Assembly (NCBI GenBank): GCA_036013505.1
Contig: CP107851.1
Coordinates: 6,594,501-6,658,500 of the forward strand
From: Streptomyces sp. NBC_00510
Lineage (GTDB): Bacteria > Actinomycetota > Actinomycetes > Streptomycetales > Streptomycetaceae
Direction of reading: 5' to 3'
Length of the DNA stretch: 64,000 bases
Every line of letters starts with the position of its first letter. Within the stretch, counting starts at the first letter, position 1. This document shows, in pieces, positions 8,965-17,079 of the stretch. The notes beneath the pieces were generated by a model that did no database searches, was not told where the DNA came from, and saw only the letters and a list, made by a program, of their open reading frames with translations. A program made the position numbers and the translations under genes.

Positions 8965-9807
8965 TCAGACCCGGGCGCGGCGGATGTCGATGTTGCCCCA
9001 GCGGGTCCGGGCGTGGACCTCGACGGTGTCCTCGGTCGCCTCCGGGGTCCCGGACGCGGTGAGCGTGTTGCGCACCTGCCCGCGCTCGGAGCTGACGTCG
9101 AGCCAGGCGGCGGTGCCCTCGCGGACGCCGACCTCGATGGCGCCGTAGGAGGTCTCCAGCTGGACGGTGCCGCGGGCGACCTCGGCGACGCGTAGGTTGC
9201 CGTGGGCGACGGTGGCCGTGACCGAGCTCTCGGCGCGCTCGACGTCGACGTTGCCGTGGGCTCCGCGCACCCGCAGTTCGCCGAGCGCGGCGCCGACGGT
9301 CGTGGTGCCGTGCGAGTTCTTCAGGACGGCGGGACCGTCGAGGGTGCCGACGCGCAGGCTGCCGGAGCTGGTGGTGATCTCGGCCGTGCCCTCGATCCGG
9401 TCGACGGTGATCGAGCCGTGGGAGGCGGTCAGCTGCAGCGGGCCGGTCGTGTCGAAGCGGACGTCGTTGGACGAGGTCTTCACCCGGACCTCGCCGAGCC
9501 GCCCCTCGCCGAGCACCTGGGTCCAGGAGCCGGTCACGTTGACGCGCGAGCCCGTGGGCAGTTCGACCGTCACGTCGACGGCGCCGCTGGGCCCGATGAG
9601 GTAGCGCTCCTTGGTCCTGACGGTCAGGGCGCCGTTCGCGTAGGTGACCTCGGTCTGGCCGGCCGCCCGTACGTCCTTGTCCCGCTTCGGGTCGCGGGGC
9701 AGCACCTCGACGACGGTGTCGGGGCGGTCGCCCGCGGTGAACCGGATGGAACCGGCGCCCACGTGGGCGGTGACGGAGATCGGTTCGGGGGTGTCGAAAG
9801 AAGGCAT
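8965..9807 (-). CDS. DUF4097 beta-repeat protein
   Basis: 280 residues and no signal peptide. The body is a right-handed beta-helix-like series of short strands with recurring SHGSITV, SSGSLRVGTL, NSHGTTTVG, AHGNVDVE, AHGNLRVAEV and SYGAIEVG segments, typical of DUF4097. Molecular function is unknown. Such proteins are often encoded beside regulators and transporters and may be binding or scaffold proteins. ATG at 9807 has AAGAGGAC upstream at a suitable distance. It lies 83 bp downstream of the RHH gene and about 60 bp upstream of the exporter ATPase, consistent with one operon. Confidence 0.85.
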   Translation of the reverse strand: MPSFDTPEPISVTAHVGAGSIRFTAGDRPDTVVEVLPRDPKRDKDVRAAGQTEVTYANGALTVRTKERYLIGPSGAVDVTVELPTGSRVNVTGSWTQVLGEGRLGEVRVKTSSNDVRFDTTGPLQLTASHGSITVDRIEGTAEITTSSGSLRVGTLDGPAVLKNSHGTTTVGAALGELRVRGAHGNVDVERAESSVTATVAHGNLRVAEVARGTVQLETSYGAIEVGVREGTAAWLDVSSERGQVRNTLTASGTPEATEDTVEVHARTRWGNIDIRRARV

Positions 9808-9889
9808 GGCTGTCCCGTCCTCTTGGGTCTTGGGGTCGTCCCCGCTGGTGGGACGTGGTGTGGGTGACGTGGAGCGGGCGCGGGCGCGG

Positions 9890-10414
9890 CTAGCGCACCC
9901 AGCCCGTGAAGCTCTGTCCGGTGGTGCGGGTCTTCTCCGCCGCACGCTGCTGCGGGCCGCCGTCGACCGCGGCCGACACGGCCCGTACCAGCCACGCGTT
10001 GACCGACAGGCCCTCGCGGTTGGCGGCCTCCTCGGCACGGGCCTTGAGGTGCGCCGGCAGGCGCAGGTTGACGCGTGCGGTGCCGCCCTCGTCGCCTTCG
10101 GCCGCGGCGGGGGCCGGGGCCTTGAGCGGTTCGACGGGCGCGTCCACCCGGTCCGCGGGGCCGCCGCCGGTGGGCGGCAGCGTCACCACGAAGTCGGGGT
10201 CCAGCCCGCGCAGCCGTACGTCGACCGAGCCGGGGGCGAGTTCGCGGGTGATCTCGTCCATCGCGGCGGAGAGCACGTTGAGCATGGTCAGGCGGGTCGC
10301 CGACTCCAGCGGAGCGGTGAGCCGCTCGGCCAGCTCGCGGGCATCCTCCCCGCCGGCTTCGGCGGCCACCGCGAGTTCACGGCGGAGGGTGTCGACATAC
10401 GGGGTGAGGTCCAT
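9890..10414 (-). CDS. ribbon-helix-helix (HicB-type antitoxin-like) DNA-binding protein
   Basis: 174 residues. The N-terminal half (LTPYVDTLRRELAVAAEAGG, then ERLTAPLESATRLTMLNVLS) is helical. The C-terminal part (about 112-150) is a clear ribbon-helix-helix: strand ARVNLRLP, helix AHLKARAEEAANREG, and helix LSVNAWLVRAVSAAV, as in HicB and Arc. No HicA-like toxin gene is adjacent, so a plain transcriptional regulator is likelier than a toxin-antitoxin pair. The promoter region (10415-10640) is filled with TGGYGCC sites, the obvious candidate for autoregulation. Confidence 0.8.
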   Translation of the reverse strand: MDLTPYVDTLRRELAVAAEAGGEDARELAERLTAPLESATRLTMLNVLSAAMDEITRELAPGSVDVRLRGLDPDFVVTLPPTGGGPADRVDAPVEPLKAPAPAAAEGDEGGTARVNLRLPAHLKARAEEAANREGLSVNAWLVRAVSAAVDGGPQQRAAEKTRTTGQSFTGWVR

Positions 10415-10420
10415 GACGTC

Positions 10421-10442
10421 ATAGTGGCACCACTATGGCGCC
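10421..10442. promoter_or_regulatory. operator palindrome at the RHH gene promoter
   Basis: ATAGTGG and CCACTAT are a perfect 7-bp inverted repeat around CA (10421-10436), ending seven bases upstream of the RHH start codon. The right arm runs into TGGCGCC (10436-10442), the same core that is repeated further upstream. Position suggests autorepression by the RHH protein; this is inference. Confidence 0.6.
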
Positions 10443-10457
10443 ATGCGCAAGCCTGAA

Positions 10458-10641
10458 TGGCGCCGCGCATTGCGCACTCTGCGGCGTAGTTGCTCTGACC
10501 TGGCGAAACGTGATGGCGGTGGCCTGAGCCATGATGGCGCCACGTGTGCGCGATGTGCCATGGATGGCGCCGGATGGCGCCGGATGGTGCCACGCGGTGC
10601 CACGTGGTGCCAGATGGCGCCATGTGGTGCCAAGAGCTGCC
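10458..10641. repeat. 10-bp-period array of TGGYGCC sites
   Basis: Copies of TGGCGCC or TGGTGCC begin at 10535, 10565, 10575, 10585, (CGGTGCC) 10595, 10605, 10615 and 10625, with a decayed unit at 10635 and degenerate units in register at 10545 and 10555. From 10565 the period is exactly 10 bases, close to one helical turn. An isolated copy sits at 10458. TGGCGCC is part of the palindrome TGGCGCCA. The array lies about 120-230 bp upstream of the ribbon-helix-helix gene and is probably a cooperative binding site for it. Short open frames across it are repeat artefacts. Confidence 0.8.
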
Positions 10642-10665
10642 ACCGCCGGTACACCCGTCCCGCGA

Positions 10666-10921
10666 TCAGCCCGCCCGCTCCGAGGTGACGGTGCTGCGCA
10701 CAGGCGTGGCCCGCCACATGGCGGCCAACTGCGGGTAGGACCGGATCAGGCGGAGCGTCTCCGCGAGCGCGGCGGTCCTGGGCGCGCCGATGGCGTGGTG
10801 GGTTGCCGGTGGGGGTCGTCGCGGTTGCCGACGGTGTCATGGACCGCGAGCCGACGCCGCCCGAACGAGAGCGCGGCCAGGGCCTCGTCGGCGGATCGCC
10901 AGGGGACGGGCACCGGGGGCG
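10666..10921 (-). other. possible decayed coding fragment, otherwise empty region
   Basis: On the minus strand two frames carry protein-like text: ADEALAALSFGRRRLAVHD near 10850-10920, and a different frame with LAETLRLIRSYPQLAAMW ending in TGA at 10666-10668. This could be a frameshifted gene remnant downstream of the lipoprotein gene, or chance open frame in GC-rich DNA. I do not recognise a family. Confidence 0.25.
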
Positions 10922-11599
10922 CTATCCCCCGTGCTCGTCGAGCCAGAGGACGATTCCGGTCACACCGCCCAGGACGGCCGCGACGCCGGCGCGGACGGCC
11001 GCGGCGCAGCGGGCGGGGGTGAAGGTGGCGGGGTCGTACGTCGAGGACATGCCCAGCCCCTCGCCGCGGAACGACGCGCCGGACCAGTCGACGGCGGTGA
11101 CGTTGGCGGTGGGCTCGGCCAACTCCGCGCCCACCACGAGGAACTGCTGGGAGAGGTGGTTCGGGGTGACCGTGGCGAGGGGGTCGATCAGGTCGTTGCC
11201 GGCACTGACGATGAGGTCCGGATGCATGTCGAGGGCGCGGGTGGTGCTGGCGAGGAGGTCGGCGGGGTGGTCGGTGACGACCGTCCTGAGGTCGACGTGC
11301 TCGGCCTCGGCCCACTCCTTGACCGCGGTCGCCAGCGCCTTGGCGGGCCGGTCGTCGCCCGCGGTCAGCAGGACGACGCGGTAGCCCTCCGAGGGGTGGA
11401 CCCCGGACCAGGAGCCGGGGCGCGGGGTGGCCGTGGCCTCGGGGGCGGGCGGGGCGGCGCGGTCGACGAACCCGGGACCCGGGGTGCCGACGGCGCTGGG
11501 GCTGGGGTGCGGGTGTGACCAGTCGTCGCCGGAGCCGCATCCGGTGAGCAGCGCGGCGGCCGCGGCCAGGGTGGCGGCGGCGCGAAGCGGGGGGCGCAA
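10922..11599 (-). CDS. lipoprotein with periplasmic-binding-like domain, unknown ligand
   Basis: About 225 residues from TTG at 11599, which has CGGAGG nine bases upstream and yields a compact lipoprotein signal (LRAAATLAAAAALLTGC, lipobox LTGC). An ATG at 11641 would add 14 residues without a ribosome site. A Pro/Ser-rich spacer follows, then an alpha/beta domain with YRVVLLTAGDD, PDLIVSAGNDLIDPL and FLVVGAELAEPTANVTAVDW, resembling BMP/PBP1-type sugar or nucleoside binding lipoproteins. The C-terminus is a short hydrophobic stretch (AVRAGVAAVLGGVTGIVLWL). The ligand cannot be read from sequence. Confidence 0.75.
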   Translation of the reverse strand: MRPPLRAAATLAAAAALLTGCGSGDDWSHPHPSPSAVGTPGPGFVDRAAPPAPEATATPRPGSWSGVHPSEGYRVVLLTAGDDRPAKALATAVKEWAEAEHVDLRTVVTDHPADLLASTTRALDMHPDLIVSAGNDLIDPLATVTPNHLSQQFLVVGAELAEPTANVTAVDWSGASFRGEGLGMSSTYDPATFTPARCAAAVRAGVAAVLGGVTGIVLWLDEHGG

Positions 11600-11772
11600 G
11601 GCGATCGACCTCCGGGTGGTGACAGGTGGTGCTGCCCCCATCCTGCAATCCCGTTCCCGTCGTCTCCATCCAGGGGGCGCCGTTGTCGAACTTGTTTTCG
11701 CACGATTCGCCGACCGGCCGGTTCCGGTTCACCCGCGACGTGCACGGTGCAGTGGCAACCTGAAGGAGCCAC

Positions 11773-12981
11773 ATGTCACATCGCGTCCGCCGCACCCTCG
11801 TCGGGATCACCGCGGCGGTGATCGCCTTCCTGGGCCTCGGGCAGCAGTCCGCGCTCGCGCACGGCTTCACCTCGACCGTGTACGTGGACGTCGCCCCGGC
11901 CGACGGAGGCCGGATACGGACCACGCTGCAGCTCGAGTACGACCTCTTCGTCGTGTCCGCCGCCGACTACCAGCACGACGACACCCTCTTCCGCGAAGGG
12001 ACCGCCGCGTTCGACGCCGGCGACGCCACCGCCCAGGCCGCGGCGCTGGAGGCGCACGCGAAGTCGGCCGTCGCGTACGCCACCGGGCGTTTCGCGGTGA
12101 GTTCCGACGGCACGGCCTGCACCCCCGCCCAGGCCGGAGGCTTCACGATGGGCCGCCGGGAGGGCGTGCCGTACGCCACCCTCCGCCTGGACTGGAACTG
12201 CCCGCAGGGCGAGGACCGCGAGGTGCGCAGCGGGCTGTTCCCCGATTCCGAGGGCTACGTCAAGGGCACCAAGACGATCGTCACGTACGCGGTCGACGGC
12301 AGTTCGGGCAGTGCCGCGCTCGACGCCGAGCACCCGTCCTTCTCCATCGGCCAGTCCTGGTACGAGCGGTTCTGGGAGTTCTTCCGCCTCGGCGCCGAGC
12401 ACCTGCTGACCGGGATCGACCACATCCTGTTCCTGCTCGCCCTGATCGCCGGTTCGCGGCGGCCGCGCGAGATCGTGCTGGCGGCCACCAGCTTCACCCT
12501 GGCGCACTCGGTGACGTTCATGCTCGCCGCGCTGGGCGTGGTCGACGTGCCCGCGCGGATCGTGGAGCCCGTCATCGCGCTGTCGATCGCCGTGGTCGCC
12601 GGCTGGTACCTGTGGCGGATCTGGCGGCGGGGCGACCACGCGACCGACCTCGAGGCCGCCGGGCAGGGGCATTTCAGCCTGGACCGGGCCGGATGGACCC
12701 GCCTCGGCGTGGTGTTCTGCTTCGGCCTGGTGCACGGCCTCGGCTTCGCGGGCGCGCTGGGGATCGACGAGGCGTGGTCGTGGACCCTGCTGTGGTCCCT
12801 GCTGGTGTTCAACGTCGGCATCGAGGCCGTCCAACTGGCCATCATCGCCGTCGTCTTCCCGCTGCTGCTCGTGCTGCGCCGCCGTTCGGCGCGGGCCGGG
12901 CTCTGGACCACGGGTGCGATTTCCGCGGGGGTGTCCGTCATGGGGCTGGTGTGGTTCGTGCAACGAGTGTCCGGATTCTGA
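11773..12981 (+). CDS. HupE/UreJ family membrane protein
   Basis: 402 residues. Signal peptide, then an extracellular domain beginning AHGFTSTVYVDV. The C-terminal HupE/UreJ domain has about six membrane helices and the His-rich motifs EHLLTGIDHILFLLAL, SFTLAHSVTFMLAAL and FGLVHGLGFAGAL. HupE/UreJ proteins are associated with nickel/cobalt supply to hydrogenase or urease, but no such enzyme is in the window, so the cargo is open. ATG at 11773 follows AAGGAG. It is divergent from the lipoprotein gene and just upstream of the metallophosphoesterase gene. Confidence 0.85.
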   Translation: MSHRVRRTLVGITAAVIAFLGLGQQSALAHGFTSTVYVDVAPADGGRIRTTLQLEYDLFVVSAADYQHDDTLFREGTAAFDAGDATAQAAALEAHAKSAVAYATGRFAVSSDGTACTPAQAGGFTMGRREGVPYATLRLDWNCPQGEDREVRSGLFPDSEGYVKGTKTIVTYAVDGSSGSAALDAEHPSFSIGQSWYERFWEFFRLGAEHLLTGIDHILFLLALIAGSRRPREIVLAATSFTLAHSVTFMLAALGVVDVPARIVEPVIALSIAVVAGWYLWRIWRRGDHATDLEAAGQGHFSLDRAGWTRLGVVFCFGLVHGLGFAGALGIDEAWSWTLLWSLLVFNVGIEAVQLAIIAVVFPLLLVLRRRSARAGLWTTGAISAGVSVMGLVWFVQRVSGF

Positions 12982-13111
12982 GACTCCGTCCAGGGCTCGT
13001 GCGTTGTTCAACTATCACGTAGCTCGCATTTATGTTCGCTTTACCTGCCGAGGTGAGCGTGGGGGTCTCCACTCGATGCACACGATTCGTGCACAGAAGG
13101 AAAAGACAAAA

Positions 13112-15037
13112 ATGAGATCGAGCAACTCCTCGCGGACCTCCGGGTCCGCGCGGCGCCGTGTGGCCACCGGGGCCACCGCGGCGTTCCTCGGCCTGACGGT
13201 TGCCCTTGGCAACGGGCTTGTGACCTCGGCGTCCGCCGCCGACACCGCCACCCTCAGCGGCATCGTCCTCGGTGTCGGCGCCAACGAGACCCAGCGCACC
13301 GTGACCTGGTACTCCTCCGCCGACACGGCGCAGCAGATCCAGGTCGCCCCGACCGCGCAGGTGACCGACGGCCAGTTCCCGGCCGGCTCCGCCACCTTCG
13401 ACGCCATCGGCGCGGCGAACATCGCCACCAGCGGCGGCTTCAACCGCCACGCGACGATCACCGGCCTGAAGGAGAACACCCAGTACTCCTACCGGGTCGG
13501 CAGCGAGGGCAACTGGTCCACCGCGTACTCCTTCAAGACGCAGGACTTCGAGGGCGAGTACGACTTCCTGTTCTACGGCGACCCGCAGATCGGCTCGTCC
13601 GGCAACCTGGCCGCCGACCAGGCCGGCTGGCAGGACACGGTCGACGTCTCGCTGAGGGCCAACCCGAACGCCGAGATCCTGGTGTCGGGCGGTGACCAGG
13701 TCGAGACGGCCAACACCGAGTCCCAGTGGAACTCCTTCCTCGCGCCCGACGGGCTGCGCCAGTACCCGTGGGCCGCCACCATCGGCAACCACGACGTCGG
13801 CGGCAAGGCCTACGAGCAGCACTTCACCACCCCGAACACCGACCGCTCGGCCCCGTACTACGACAACGGGAACCCCGCGGGCACCAAGTCCGGCGGTGAC
13901 TACTGGTACATCTACAAGGACGTGCTGTTCATCGACCTGAACAGCAACAGCTACAACTCCGCCAACGGCGGCGGTGACGCGGCACACGTCAACTACGTGA
14001 CCGACGTCATCAACAAGCACGGCAACGAGGCCAAGTGGAAGGTCCTCGTCTACCACCACGCGATCTACTCGCCGGCCTCGCACGCCAAGGACGGCGACAA
14101 CAAGCAGCGTCGTCTGGACTTCCCGACGACGTTCTCCAAGCTCGGGGTGGACCTGGTCCTGCAGGGCCACGACCACAGCTACTCCCGCAGCTACCTGATC
14201 AAGAACGGTGAGAAGGAGAACCCGGCCGAGCAGCCGGGTGCCTCCGACGTGTACCCGGGTCCCGGCGGCGTCCTCTACGTGACGGCCAACTCCGCCTCGG
14301 GCTCGAAGTACTACGACATCACCAAGCCGGACAGCAGCGGCACCAGCGGCGCGGGCAACGGCGCCGACCCGCTGAACCCGGACAGCTACTGGTACAACTC
14401 GGTCCAGAACCAGGAGCACGTCCGCACCTACGTCAAGGTCCAGGTGCGCAACGACAAGCTCGTGGTCGAGAACATCCGCAGCGCCGCCAACGGCGCCGAC
14501 CAGCCGGTCGGTTCGCACGTCGACGACGTCACGGTGCACCCGTACCACGGGGACAAGCAGGACCTGCAGGTCAACGTCCCCAACCCGGCTCCGGGTGAGT
14601 TCGGCTGGACGATCGACGGCTACAACGGCCTGGTGGACCTCGGTACCGCCAAGGAGCAGAACGGCGACCACTTCGTCGCGGGCGGCAAGATCAACCCGAT
14701 CCTCGTCTCCGACAGCCGCCGTTCGCTCGCCCCGTGGTCGATCTCGGCCAACGTGGGCGACTTCAAGGACGCCGACAAGACGTTCCCCGGCTCCTACCTC
14801 GGCTGGACGCCGTACGTCCTGGACGGCGGCGCCGGTGCCGCGGCGGGCGACCCGGTGGCGTCCGGTTACGACGACCACGGCCAGGGCCTGTCCGTCTCGC
14901 GTGGCCTCGGCTCCGCCGCGCAGGGCCACCCGCGGGGTTCCGCCAAGCTCGGCGCCGACCTGGATCTGAAGATCCCGGACAGCGTCGAGAAGGGCGGCTA
15001 CCGCGCCACCCTCACGATCACTGCGCTGAGCAGCTGA
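13112..15037 (+). CDS. secreted purple-acid-phosphatase-like metallophosphoesterase with C-terminal WxL-like domain
   Basis: 641 residues. ATG at 13112 (AAGGAAA upstream) opens a signal peptide ending near SASAA. An N-terminal beta-sandwich (TVTWYSSADTAQQIQV) precedes the catalytic domain with FYGDPQIG, SGGDQVE, IGNHDVGG, VYHHAIYS and LQGHDHSYSRS, the metal ligands of the purple acid phosphatase family. The last 130 residues are extra: PILVSDSRRSLAPWSISANV, SYLGWTPYVLD and YRATLTIT match the tail of the two PstS-like proteins in this window and resemble the Gram-positive WxL surface domain. It probably releases phosphate from organic esters at the cell surface. Confidence 0.85.
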   Translation: MRSSNSSRTSGSARRRVATGATAAFLGLTVALGNGLVTSASAADTATLSGIVLGVGANETQRTVTWYSSADTAQQIQVAPTAQVTDGQFPAGSATFDAIGAANIATSGGFNRHATITGLKENTQYSYRVGSEGNWSTAYSFKTQDFEGEYDFLFYGDPQIGSSGNLAADQAGWQDTVDVSLRANPNAEILVSGGDQVETANTESQWNSFLAPDGLRQYPWAATIGNHDVGGKAYEQHFTTPNTDRSAPYYDNGNPAGTKSGGDYWYIYKDVLFIDLNSNSYNSANGGGDAAHVNYVTDVINKHGNEAKWKVLVYHHAIYSPASHAKDGDNKQRRLDFPTTFSKLGVDLVLQGHDHSYSRSYLIKNGEKENPAEQPGASDVYPGPGGVLYVTANSASGSKYYDITKPDSSGTSGAGNGADPLNPDSYWYNSVQNQEHVRTYVKVQVRNDKLVVENIRSAANGADQPVGSHVDDVTVHPYHGDKQDLQVNVPNPAPGEFGWTIDGYNGLVDLGTAKEQNGDHFVAGGKINPILVSDSRRSLAPWSISANVGDFKDADKTFPGSYLGWTPYVLDGGAGAAAGDPVASGYDDHGQGLSVSRGLGSAAQGHPRGSAKLGADLDLKIPDSVEKGGYRATLTITALSS

Positions 15038-15053
15038 CCGTACCCGTTTGACG

Positions 15054-15085
15054 GCGGGGCAGGCACCGTCCGGTGCCTGCCCCGC
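15054..15085 (+). terminator. hairpin terminator or attenuator between phosphatase and DUF916 genes
   Basis: A perfect 14-bp stem (GCGGGGCAGGCACC pairing with GGTGCCTGCCCCGC) with loop GTCC lies 16 bases after the phosphatase stop and just before the DUF916 ribosome site. It should limit read-through, so the downstream gene is expressed at a lower level or from its own promoter. Confidence 0.8.
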
Positions 15086-15109
15086 CTCCCGCTCCAGGAG
15101 AACCCCGAC

Positions 15110-16180
15110 ATGCACCCGTCCGCACCGCGCCGCACGACGCCCCTCGCCCGCACCGCCGTCCTGGTCCTGCTCGCGGCCCTCGCCCTCGTGGGCCTCCACG
15201 CCGGCCCCGCCCGTGCGGCCGACGGCGACGTCACCTGGACGGTCAGGACGGCCGCGAACGGGTTCGGCGACGACCGGTCCAGCTACAGCTACACCGCGAA
15301 CCCCGGCGGACAGGTCAAGGACGCCATGGTCGTGGCCAACCGCAGCACCTCCGCGCTGCGGCTCGCGCTCTACGCCGCCGACGGCTACACCACCGACACC
15401 GGGCAGCTCGACCTGCTCACCAAGGACAAGAAGTCCGTCGGGATCGGCGCCTGGGTCCACGCCGACCGCGACAGCGTCGAGATCAAGCCCGGCAAGACCG
15501 CCGAGATCCCCTTCACCGTCACCGTCCCGGACAACGCCACCCCCGGCGACTACGTGGGCGGCATCCTGACCTCGCTCAAGCAGTCCGACGAGGCCCAGGG
15601 CATCAACGTGGACCGGCGACTGGGCATCCGGGTCAAGCTGCGGGTCAGCGGGGAGCTCAAGCCGAAGCTCGCCGTCGAGGACCTCCACGTCGACTACGAC
15701 GGCCCGGCGAGCCCCTTCGCCTCGGGCGACGCCACCGTCACCTACACGATCCACAACACCGGCAACGCGATGCTGTCGGCCCGCCAGTCCGTCTCGGTGG
15801 CCGGTCCGTTCGGATGGCTGCGGGCGAAGGCCGGCGACATCCCCGCGCCGCCGGAGCTGCTCCCCGGCGAGAGCTGGAAGGTGAAGGTGCCCGTCCACGG
15901 CGTCGCACCCGCCGTCAGCCTCACCGCGACCGCCACCCTCACCCCGATGCTCACCGACGCGTCGGGCTCCATCACCCCCCTGGACCCGGTCGAGGCCACT
16001 GCCCACGGCTGGGCCGTGCCCTGGGTCCTGGTCCTGCTGATCGTCCTCCTCGCCGCGGCCGTCGCCGCCGCGATCGTCCTCACCCGCCGCGGCCGCACGC
16101 GGCGCAAGCAGCGCGAGGACACCCGCGTCCGGGACGCCGTGGAGAAGGCGCTCCGCGACAAGGAGACGCAGAAGAGCTGA
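15110..16180 (+). CDS. DUF916 (WxL-interacting type) surface protein with C-terminal membrane anchor
   Basis: 356 residues. Signal peptide to about 36 (ending ARAAD), then a DUF916-type beta-sandwich: SSYSYTANPGGQVKDAMVVA, LRLALYAADGYTTD, SVEIKPGKTAEIPFTVTVPD, and YVGGILTSL. A second beta domain (about 195-295), one membrane helix (WVLVLLIVLLAAAVAAAIV) and a basic cytoplasmic tail with coiled-coil character complete it. In Firmicutes, DUF916/DUF3324 proteins are encoded with WxL proteins and hold them at the wall. Here it directly follows a phosphatase bearing a WxL-like tail, so it is a likely anchor partner (inference). CAGGAG precedes ATG at 15110. Confidence 0.85.
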   Translation: MHPSAPRRTTPLARTAVLVLLAALALVGLHAGPARAADGDVTWTVRTAANGFGDDRSSYSYTANPGGQVKDAMVVANRSTSALRLALYAADGYTTDTGQLDLLTKDKKSVGIGAWVHADRDSVEIKPGKTAEIPFTVTVPDNATPGDYVGGILTSLKQSDEAQGINVDRRLGIRVKLRVSGELKPKLAVEDLHVDYDGPASPFASGDATVTYTIHNTGNAMLSARQSVSVAGPFGWLRAKAGDIPAPPELLPGESWKVKVPVHGVAPAVSLTATATLTPMLTDASGSITPLDPVEATAHGWAVPWVLVLLIVLLAAAVAAAIVLTRRGRTRRKQREDTRVRDAVEKALRDKETQKS

Positions 16181-16277
16181 CCCGGGCCGTCAGTCCGCGA
16201 CGACCGCGGGGCCCCGGGGCCATGAGGCCTCCGCCCCGCTGCCAGGACCCGAAGATGCGCGGGAAGGGCCCGCCGCG

Positions 16278-16793
16278 TCAGAGGATGTACTCCCCGAGCG
16301 CGTAGCCCTTCCGCTCCGTGATGAGCTCGATCCTGAGCCCGTTGGGGTCGGCCAGGAACATGCTGTCCGCGACCTCGGTCGGGAAGGCCGCATACGGCAG
16401 GCCCCGCTCGTCGAGGCGGGCCTTCACCATGTCGTAGGCCTCCTGCGTGACCGCGAGGGCGACGTGGTGGCCGCCGCCCACCGTCTCCGCGTAGTCGGGG
16501 TGGGGGTGGCCGGGGAAGTCGAAGAAGGCGAGCATGTTCTCGCCGCCCAGGTCGAAGAAGAAGTGGGTCGATCCGCGGTAGTCGCGGTTCTCGACCAGGT
16601 CCACCAGCGGGAGACCCAGCACGTCCCGGTAGAAGAGGATGGTCTCCTCGACGTCCCGGGCGATGAACGCGGCGTGGTGGACCCCCTGGGTGGTGGGTGC
16701 CGGGCGTTCCCCGGCCGGGAGGAGATAACGGTCCCTCAGTTCCGCCTGGCGCTCCAGGATCGCCTGCAGCTCCTCGCCGTGCGGCTGTGCCAT
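16278..16793 (-). CDS. VOC (glyoxalase/dioxygenase) superfamily protein
   Basis: 171 residues. Two VOC half-modules: GVHHAAFIARDVEETILFYR with GGENMLAFFDFPGH, and GGGHHVALAV with MFLADPNGLRIELI. The metal ligands His (GVHHAAF), His (GGHHVAL) and Glu (RIELI) are present. Members are glyoxalases, ring-cleavage dioxygenases or resistance proteins; the substrate is not evident. ATG at 16793 follows GAGGAGT. It is transcribed from a promoter flanked by two identical-type operators and is monocistronic. Confidence 0.85.
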   Translation of the reverse strand: MAQPHGEELQAILERQAELRDRYLLPAGERPAPTTQGVHHAAFIARDVEETILFYRDVLGLPLVDLVENRDYRGSTHFFFDLGGENMLAFFDFPGHPHPDYAETVGGGHHVALAVTQEAYDMVKARLDERGLPYAAFPTEVADSMFLADPNGLRIELITERKGYALGEYIL

Positions 16794-16872
16794 GGTCGTG
16801 ACTCCTCATCCTGGGGGCGGCGCGGGCGGGCCCCGGGGGCGACGGTACGGGGCCCGCCCAGCTCCATTCATC

Positions 16873-16919
16873 GCTTGACGCGTCAAGCAAACATAGAGGC
16901 ATTTGTTTGACACGTCAAG
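16873..16919 (-). promoter_or_regulatory. promoter with two TTGAC-N2-GTCAA operators for the VOC gene
   Basis: On the minus strand TTGACG (16918-16913) and TATGTT (16895-16890) are spaced 17 bases apart, a good sigma70-type promoter. One operator, TTGACACGTCAA (16907-16918), covers the -35 box. A second, GCTTGACGCGTCAAGC (16873-16888), covers the expected start of transcription. Centres are 32 bases apart, about three helical turns. The pattern suits a MarR- or TetR-like repressor; none is encoded next door. The rest of 16794-17079 holds no gene. Confidence 0.75.
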
Positions 16920-17079
16920 AATTAGGGAAGGGGGCCGGGCTTCCGGCAGGCAGGCAGGGCGGCGGAAGGACGGGCGCCTCGGCCCGTCCATGTCCGCGCC
17001 CGGTTCCCGACACCCGTGGGCAAGGACGCGGGATCAAGGTCTCCAGGTAGTTGTATCTCCCATCCGGAGGTTTTGAGCC

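Noticed and set aside
9890..10414. HicAB toxin-antitoxin pair
   Set aside because: The ribbon-helix-helix protein resembles HicB, but no HicA-sized toxin gene lies on either side.
10433..10840. Several 64-163-codon open frames on both strands across the TGGYGCC array
   Set aside because: Their peptides are direct translations of the 10-base repeat (for example WRHLAPRGTAWHH), have no ribosome site and overlap each other.
12982..13111. PHO box upstream of the metallophosphoesterase
   Set aside because: gttcaac and ctttacc are present, but no 11-base-spaced GTTCACC-like repeats of acceptable quality.
12938..16006. 1022-codon antisense open frame over the phosphatase and DUF916 genes
   Set aside because: It is a shadow of the two real genes and crosses a terminator; Val/Gly/Arg-rich low-information peptide.
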